Of a stretch of 64,000 bases of DNA, positions 51,501-54,500 are shown one piece after another; position 1 is the first letter of the stretch; each line of letters opens with the position of its first letter. The notes under the pieces were generated by a model. That model worked only from the letters and a program-made list of their open reading frames with translations. It ran no database searches and was not told where the DNA came from. Position numbers and translations under genes: made by a program. This stretch comes from Enoplolaimus lenunculus (Eukaryota > Nematoda > Enoplea > Enoplida > Thoracostomopsidae). The stretch is taken from positions 310,001 to 374,000 of the forward strand of contig JASANG010000733.1 in NCBI GenBank assembly GCA_030248215.1, written 5' to 3'.

Positions 51501-54500
51501 GTCCATAGCCTCTGCCCACTCGTGTTATCCGCTGAAAGACGGATCGCCTGTAAAAGCATCATGTGCCGAAACATGCTGGTAAAGTCGTGATTGCTTTTTC
51601 TTGTTTCAGTCACCTCACCATTGCTTGCATCGTCTCTGAGCAGCTCAGGACCTCATAAGCCTTACGTTGATCCGTCCACATACGAAGACCCTTCTGTCGC
51701 TGTTCAAGAATTCGCAGCTGAAATACCGTCGCGTTGTGTGCTGATTGAAGAAACAATTGGTGCAGGTAAATGATGGTAGATTTAGCCTTAGGTTGTCGTA
51801 GTGACGGGACGAAACGTCCGGTTTCGGATGCTATCGGCAATGTTCGTGGTTTTGTTCCGGTTTCATTTCCGGCTTTTTGTAAATTGTGGTTCAGTCCACA
51901 TGTTTAGTTGATTCCTTATCAACACTTGGCGATATTTTAATTTTAACTACTAAACAAACCATGTTCATTTAACTTAATTTGCGTTTATCACGCAATCTTT
52001 TCTCCATACGTATCCTTTCTGCAATCTGTCATGTGAGCACACTGCAATGTTGACAGATTAGTTTTTTAGGTGAATTTGGTGAAGTTTGTCGAGGCAGACT
52101 GTGTCTCGATAGCCGACCGGACGAAACGGTTGCGATCAAAACGTTGAAACCAGGCGCAAGTGAAAAAGAAAAGACCAATTTTTTGACCGAAGCTTCGATC
52201 ATGGGACAATTTTCGCATGCAAACGTGATTGCGTTACGAGGTGTTGTAACACACGGCGAACCTATGATGATTATTACTGAGTATATGCCAAATCGATCAC
52301 TGGATACGTTTCTACAGGTGGGTCCATGTCAACCTCACGCAGGGCTCCAGCTGGCTGTTGTACGCTTCTCCGAGATTTAAGGTTCAGGCTTAGGCTAAAC
52401 CGCAGGCAAGCATTTTCCTTAACCTAAGCCCTAATCGTGGAGTGTATTGGAGCCATCTAGCTATTTTGGGTACGGGCATGTTCCAGGAAAAGGAGGGTGA
52501 TATGATGGAACATTTCGTTTCCTAATATTGGAAGAATCGAAAAATGTTGTTTTGCAGGATTTAGAGTAACCTTGCTATAAAAACTTTTGCATTAGAATAT
52601 ATTATTGCGAAATGAAATACTGGCCATGCCTTTGAGTATAGGTACTTTAAGAGGAGTTTTCCCGGTTCAATCTTATTAAACTATAAAATATGGGAATTCT
52701 TTTACAGTTTTTATTTGTTCAACGCTTTTTAGGCGCACAGTGGAAAATTAAGTATTACCGAGCTCCTGCAGATATTGCGAAGCGTCGCGTTGGGCATGAA
52801 ATATTTGTCAGAAATTGGATTCGTTCATCGGGTAAGTGAATGGATTTATTTTGATGCTGGAGTAATTTTCAACAATTGCGGAGCTATAGATGAGACCCTA
52901 ACGTGTTTATTATTTCAAACCACGATAACACATATATCGCTTAGACACTGTGTTACTCGAAGGTATTGTTGAAGGACACTGGCCGTTTGGTTGTTCAGGT
53001 ACTGATGAATATTTTTCATTCAATTATTTTGTTCTATTTTTAAGGATTTGGCCGCTCGAAACGTTCTTGTTGACTCAGAGATGAATTGCAAGATTGCTGA
53101 CTTTGGCCTGTCACGCGTTACCGAAGGTTCAGTGGAACAGGTGTACACAACAAAGGTCAGTGTTATTGCACATAGAGTGACGGTTTGTAAGCTAGTTTAT
53201 TTTCGCTTGGTTGGGCTTCTATTGTTTCATGCCAATAAATGCTGCTCCGTAGTGTAAACGTTTAACGTATTATTGCTTCATTATTAGTCTGTTTAAGATG
53301 AATAAATAGATTAATTTAAACGTGTAAGATATCAATGTTTCGTGGGCTAAATGCATGTAATTTTCATGAAGGGGCCGCCAAAGAAGATGGGAACGATATT
53401 TAAGAACCATTACCTTAAAATATAGTTGGAAGTTGCGACAAGTACGATTTTAGTTTTATCTTATGTAAATGGAAAAGTTACGAGATGTGAACAGTATATT
53501 GATGTTTTATGCAATTTACCTTTGCATGTGTATGTTTATGTTGATGTACTAAAATACACAGGATCGCAATTTCAGGGCGGTAAAATCCCAATTCGCTGGA
53601 CGGCACCTGAAGCGATTACTCATCGCAAGTTCAGTTCAGCCAGCGACGTTTGGTCGTATGGTGTTGTTTGCTGGGAAGTCATGAGTTGGGGCGATCGACC
53701 CTACTGGGACTGGTCAAATCAAGATGTCATTAAAGCGGTTGATCGCGGGTATCGATTGCCGCCGCCTTCAGTAAGTGGTTCACTTCGGCGCTGACATAGA
53801 CTTTAGGCTTAAATAAGTCTTTTGCTAAACCTAGACCTGAACGCTAAGCCTAAGCCTTGAGGTGACAAAGTGTACAGAGCAAATTTTTCGCGTAACTTTA
53901 GTTGCAGCAAAATTATTGGTTTGAATGTTATAGGGCAGCCCTGCTGCTGTTTACAAGTTGATGCTTGTATGCTGGTCTGCTGATCCTTCATCTCGGCCTT
54001 CATTTTGTGCTGTTGTATCAACAATTGATGAATTCATTCGGTGTCCAGAAATGTTATGTGCGGATGCTGCGGTTCATGGTGGTTACGGATGCTACAAGTA
54101 AGCGAAGCTAATAATATTTAGTATTTAATAAATATTTGATTTATAGTTTTGTTTTGACGGTGTTTGTTACGCTGCCGAAGCAGAATGTGTACCATGTTCT
54201 TACCGCAATCAAAAATTTATGGTGAGCTGTTTGACTGACATAAAATATAGCGGGTTTGATATCTTGAACTCTTAAGGTGGCGTTACACCACCCTGACTAA
54301 TGTTTTGGTTGTCGTGCTTCGTTGTTCGGTGCCGAACGGCAATGCAATTTAATTATCTTAATATGGTACACCATATCATTTAACAAAAATACACAAATAT
54401 AGCAGCGCCACCCTTTGAGCCATCAAAATACTGTGAACACAAGCCTGATTTTAATACGGATTTTGTTTCATGGTATACGAAGACAGCGTTTTTGCCAAAA

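Noticed and set aside
53561-53575. Acceptor ACAG at 53561 for the kinase exon
   Set aside because: It would put GGKIPIRW out of frame with the preceding phase-0 exon; the ATTTCAG ending at 53575 keeps frame and matches the family.
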